From the NCBI GenBank assembly GCA_017624835.1, contig JAGAMG010000010.1, positions 1-64,000 on the forward strand: a DNA stretch of 64,000 nucleotides, in the 5' to 3' direction. Of the stretch, positions 61,659 to 64,000 are shown piece by piece; the first letter of the stretch is position 1; each line of letters opens with the position of its first letter. The stretch is from Lachnospiraceae bacterium (lineage in GTDB: Bacteria; Bacillota; Clostridia; Lachnospirales; Lachnospiraceae). Under the pieces are notes generated by a model. It was not told where the DNA came from. It searched no databases and saw only the letters and a list, made by a program, of their open reading frames with translations. The position numbers were made by a program, and so were the translations under genes.

Positions 61659-62687
61659 TCAGTCAAGCACAACTTTCTCCACCCCATTATCTTTCAAAAA
61701 TTCCTTCCAAATGGAGATGTACTGTGCCTTCAGATGCACTCCATCATAGGTATAATTTGCTATGACACCGCCCTCTTCGTCACAAATCAAAGGATTCACA
61801 TCCAAATAAAAAACGTTCTTATTATCTGCCAGCTTGGCAAGCTCTGCATTTCTGGCTTCAATTCCCTCATTATGAATGTAATCTCCCTGCTGGGAACGCT
61901 TGTTGGTTACCTTTATAATTCCCTGTACATAGATAATGGCATCCGGCTGTAACTCCTGCAAATGGGCAATTACGGCTTCATACTCTTCAATAAAAGAATC
62001 AACTGTACCGGAACCCATTTCATTAATTCCAATCATCAAATAGATTTTGGCAAACTGCTTTTCTGTCAAAGCCTCCTCTATGGTCTGCTTTTCTTTTTGT
62101 CCGGGTACCTTTACAATGGGAGCGGTAAACATTTTTTGAATGGTCAGACCTGTGGAAGCGTAAAAGGTTGCAATCTCCTCCAGTCCGCCATATTCATATA
62201 ATCCTACCGTTCGGGAATCCCCGATGAACAATGCATCTGCAAAATAGTCCTCTTCTACCCTGCCATATACTATTTGCTCCCGCTTCTCCCCGGCATCGGA
62301 GGATGAGACTGTGTGTATGTTTTCTGCCGGCCATGATTCTGATTGCAGTGTTTCTGATTGATTTGTTTCTAATTGAGATGTTTCTAATTGAGAGGTTTCT
62401 GATTGAAACGTTTCTTCCGTCGCCTCTATGGTTGTCTCCGTAGTAATTTCTGCATCTGTGTCCTCAATTGAGGAACTGTCTCCTGCAGCATTTCCCCCGG
62501 AAACATTTTCGCTATCATTGTCCTTATTATCCAGCTCTTTTTTCTGCCTGCCAAACCACTCCTGTGCCTGTTTCATCGGCTTGGCATAGACCATCCAACT
62601 GTCCGTACAGGAAAAATATACAAGCCCCATTCCCAACAATACTATCATAAAAGACCATTTCCTGATCCATTTTTTTAATGTTTCCAA
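61659..62687 (-). CDS. SGNH/GDSL-type hydrolase with N-terminal anchor and Ser/Glu/Thr repeats
   Basis: A 342-residue extracytoplasmic esterase or acyltransferase partner. A membrane anchor lies at about 12-30, then an acidic repeat-rich stalk (about 75-130; period five residues such as ETSQL and ETNQS), then the SGNH domain with FIGDSRTVGL (block I), IGINEMGSG (block III) and YTYDGVHLKAQY (block V with His). The start is TTG at 62687, with GAGGAAGG six bases before. It follows the MBOAT gene; such pairs O-acetylate cell-wall or surface polymers. Confidence 0.86.
   Translation of the reverse strand: METLKKWIRKWSFMIVLLGMGLVYFSCTDSWMVYAKPMKQAQEWFGRQKKELDNKDNDSENVSGGNAAGDSSSIEDTDAEITTETTIEATEETFQSETSQLETSQLETNQSETLQSESWPAENIHTVSSSDAGEKREQIVYGRVEEDYFADALFIGDSRTVGLYEYGGLEEIATFYASTGLTIQKMFTAPIVKVPGQKEKQTIEEALTEKQFAKIYLMIGINEMGSGTVDSFIEEYEAVIAHLQELQPDAIIYVQGIIKVTNKRSQQGDYIHNEGIEARNAELAKLADNKNVFYLDVNPLICDEEGGVIANYTYDGVHLKAQYISIWKEFLKDNGVEKVVLD
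62335..62418 (-). repeat. 15-bp tandem repeat coding for the acidic stalk
   Basis: About five and a half copies of a 15-bp unit (plus-strand form GTTTCTAATTGAGAT with variants) lie in frame inside the SGNH gene, encoding E-T-S-Q-L type pentapeptides. The number of copies could vary by slippage and change stalk length. Confidence 0.8.
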
Positions 62688-62712
62688 TCCTGTCCTTCCT
62701 CATTTCAATGGT

Positions 62713-64000
62713 TTAAAATCTAAAATACATAAAGGGATTGTTTCCTTCCTGCATAATTCTGTGAATACTCAGCCAAAACAAGGCTGCCAATATGCAAATG
62801 CCGGGAAAACTGTCTTTCCATTTGCGGTATAGCTTCTCCGGCAGGGGAGTACAAAATACAACTGACACTCCCAGCAATAATCCATAATTACTCAATGCCT
62901 TTATCCAATCACCTGCATAAATATAGATACCCGGTATTACGTTAAACATTCTTCCCAAATAGACTATCAGCTGATCCAATTCCGCAATGGCAAAGCACAT
63001 CCAACTAATGGGAATGATAATCCAAATATATAAATGAGAGAATACCCTCCAGCATTTTTCTATAAATTTCATTTGCAACAAAGGTTTCAACAGCACTCTT
63101 TCCAACACAATACAAACCCAAAGAATACCGCCCCACAGTAAGAAATTTATTGTTGTACCATGCCATACGGCAGTAAGCAGCCACACCACCAACAGATTAC
63201 ACACCGTTCTCCATGCCTTCTTGTGACTGCCACCCAAAGGAATATACACATAACGACAGAACCATTTTCCTAACGTGATATGCCATCTACGATAAAATTC
63301 CCTCACCGATTTTGCCATATAGGGATTATCAAAATTTTTAGGCAGGGTAAATCCCAGCATCCGCCCCAAACCAATTGCCATCAGAGAATAACCATAAAAA
63401 TCAAAATAAATTTTCATGGAATATGCAAAGGCACCAAGCCACGCCAAGGGAGTGGAAATACTCTCAAATCCCGTTACCTGAATTTCGTGCCACAAAATAC
63501 CTACTCTATCCGCAAGCAGAACCTTTAAACCTAAACCGACTGCAAAAACCTTCAAACCATCCTGTACCTGCAAGGCAGTTACCCGACGTTTTGTTAATTC
63601 CTTCTGCATCACCGAATACTCCCCGATAGGACCGGAAATCAGCTTGGGAAACATGGTAATATAGGTGGCAAAAGCAAGCAAAGAACCTTCCCTTTCTACC
63701 ACACCTCTATACACATCAAAATGATAGGCTAATATCTGAAAGGTATAAAAACTCATACCTAAAGGAAAAGCGAAACCTCCCACGTGCCATTTCAACAATG
63801 CTAACGCCCCTACATTAAGGGTAACGGAAGTCCAAATCAGCATTCGCTTCTGTCTTTGACTTTTGCTATTCTTTTTTTCTTTTTCAGTTTCACTATCTTC
63901 AAATTTATCATACTCTCTATTATTTCCAAGACATAATCCTATATAATAATTGATATAAACCGACAAAATCAGCAATATAATATAAACCGGCTCGCCATAG
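62713..64000 (-). CDS. MBOAT-family O-acyltransferase, 5' end outside window
   Basis: At least 428 residues of a polytopic membrane-bound O-acyltransferase of the DltB/AlgI/PatA type. The frame is open to the window edge: upstream of the first possible start codon at 63975 it still reads YGEPVYIILL, which matches the family, so the true N terminus (about 45 residues) lies beyond. FYRRWHITLGKWFCRYVYIP and TAVWHGTTINFLLWGG hold the two conserved histidines. It moves acyl groups to a surface polymer with the SGNH partner gene 25 bp downstream. Confidence 0.9.
   Translation of the reverse strand, partial: YGEPVYIILLILSVYINYYIGLCLGNNREYDKFEDSETEKEKKNSKSQRQKRMLIWTSVTLNVGALALLKWHVGGFAFPLGMSFYTFQILAYHFDVYRGVVEREGSLLAFATYITMFPKLISGPIGEYSVMQKELTKRRVTALQVQDGLKVFAVGLGLKVLLADRVGILWHEIQVTGFESISTPLAWLGAFAYSMKIYFDFYGYSLMAIGLGRMLGFTLPKNFDNPYMAKSVREFYRRWHITLGKWFCRYVYIPLGGSHKKAWRTVCNLLVVWLLTAVWHGTTINFLLWGGILWVCIVLERVLLKPLLQMKFIEKCWRVFSHLYIWIIIPISWMCFAIAELDQLIVYLGRMFNVIPGIYIYAGDWIKALSNYGLLLGVSVVFCTPLPEKLYRKWKDSFPGICILAALFWLSIHRIMQEGNNPFMYFRF

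Overview
The window looks like a chromosomal segment from a low-to-mid GC Firmicute of the Lachnospiraceae type (gut or rumen clostridia). The basis is family content and signal style: strong GGAGG ribosome binding sites with some TTG and GTG starts, short tightly packed operons ending in intrinsic terminators, a phosphotransbutyrylase/butyrate kinase pair, AddAB instead of RecBCD, a ThiT vitamin transporter under a TPP riboswitch, pectin and galacturonate genes, and several Rpn/PD-(D/E)XK 'transposase-like' nucleases. I cannot fix the genus from the sequence alone. No rRNA, tRNA, CRISPR array, intact insertion sequence or complete prophage was seen.

Left part (1-8.8 kb): a small XRE regulator and an Rpn-family nuclease face each other. 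They are followed by a long minus-strand run: an MntA/HepT-like nucleotidyltransferase/HEPN pair, a small GH105-like protein, an intracellular GH28 polygalacturonase, a TIM-barrel sugar epimerase and a HerA-like DUF853 ATPase. A peptidase E, a decayed patch (5'-truncated PBECR4-like and pyridoxamine-oxidase-like remnants, a terminator, 32-bp tandem repeats) and a HTH-Fic-GNAT operon (8.8-10.3 kb) complete the accessory part.

10.4-19.7 kb: a NUDIX hydrolase and a DUF6056 membrane protein, then the galacturonate block. uxaB-uxaA (minus) diverge from a LacI regulator, uxaC and an AraC regulator (plus). Together UxaC, UxaB and UxaA take galacturonate to 2-keto-3-deoxygluconate, the natural continuation of the GH28 gene at 4-6 kb. 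Two nearly identical operator-like sites sit in the divergent promoter region.

19.7-34.2 kb: KtrAB potassium uptake, ptb-buk (last steps of butyrate formation with ATP yield), an acyltransferase, a chemotaxis receptor, a GT2 glycosyltransferase coupled to an unusual HAD-CPBP fusion, greA, mraY, and a 909-residue Tet(M)-like GTPase fused to a Rae1/YacP-type NYN nuclease domain. The last is the most striking protein in the window.

34.2-49 kb: a dispersed structured repeat, a second Rpn-family gene, HAD phosphatase and TauE genes, the TPP riboswitch with thiT, an AraC-type regulator coupled to a stand-alone clpP, addB-addA, an alkyladenine glycosylase and an AlbA_2/ATPase regulator-like protein.

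49-64 kb: a third Rpn-family gene, an unrecognised Cys-containing protein, a membrane-anchored XRE protein, an Fpg-family protein lacking the catalytic proline together with a radical SAM gene, a zinc ribbon protein, a WYL regulator, exonuclease III, a second copy of the dispersed repeat, a coiled-coil protein overlapping a HAD-IIA phosphatase, a histidine phosphatase, an M19 dipeptidase, a uracil permease, and an SGNH hydrolase/MBOAT pair. The MBOAT gene runs off the right edge. DNA repair is well represented (AddAB, AAG, Fpg-like, ExoIII).
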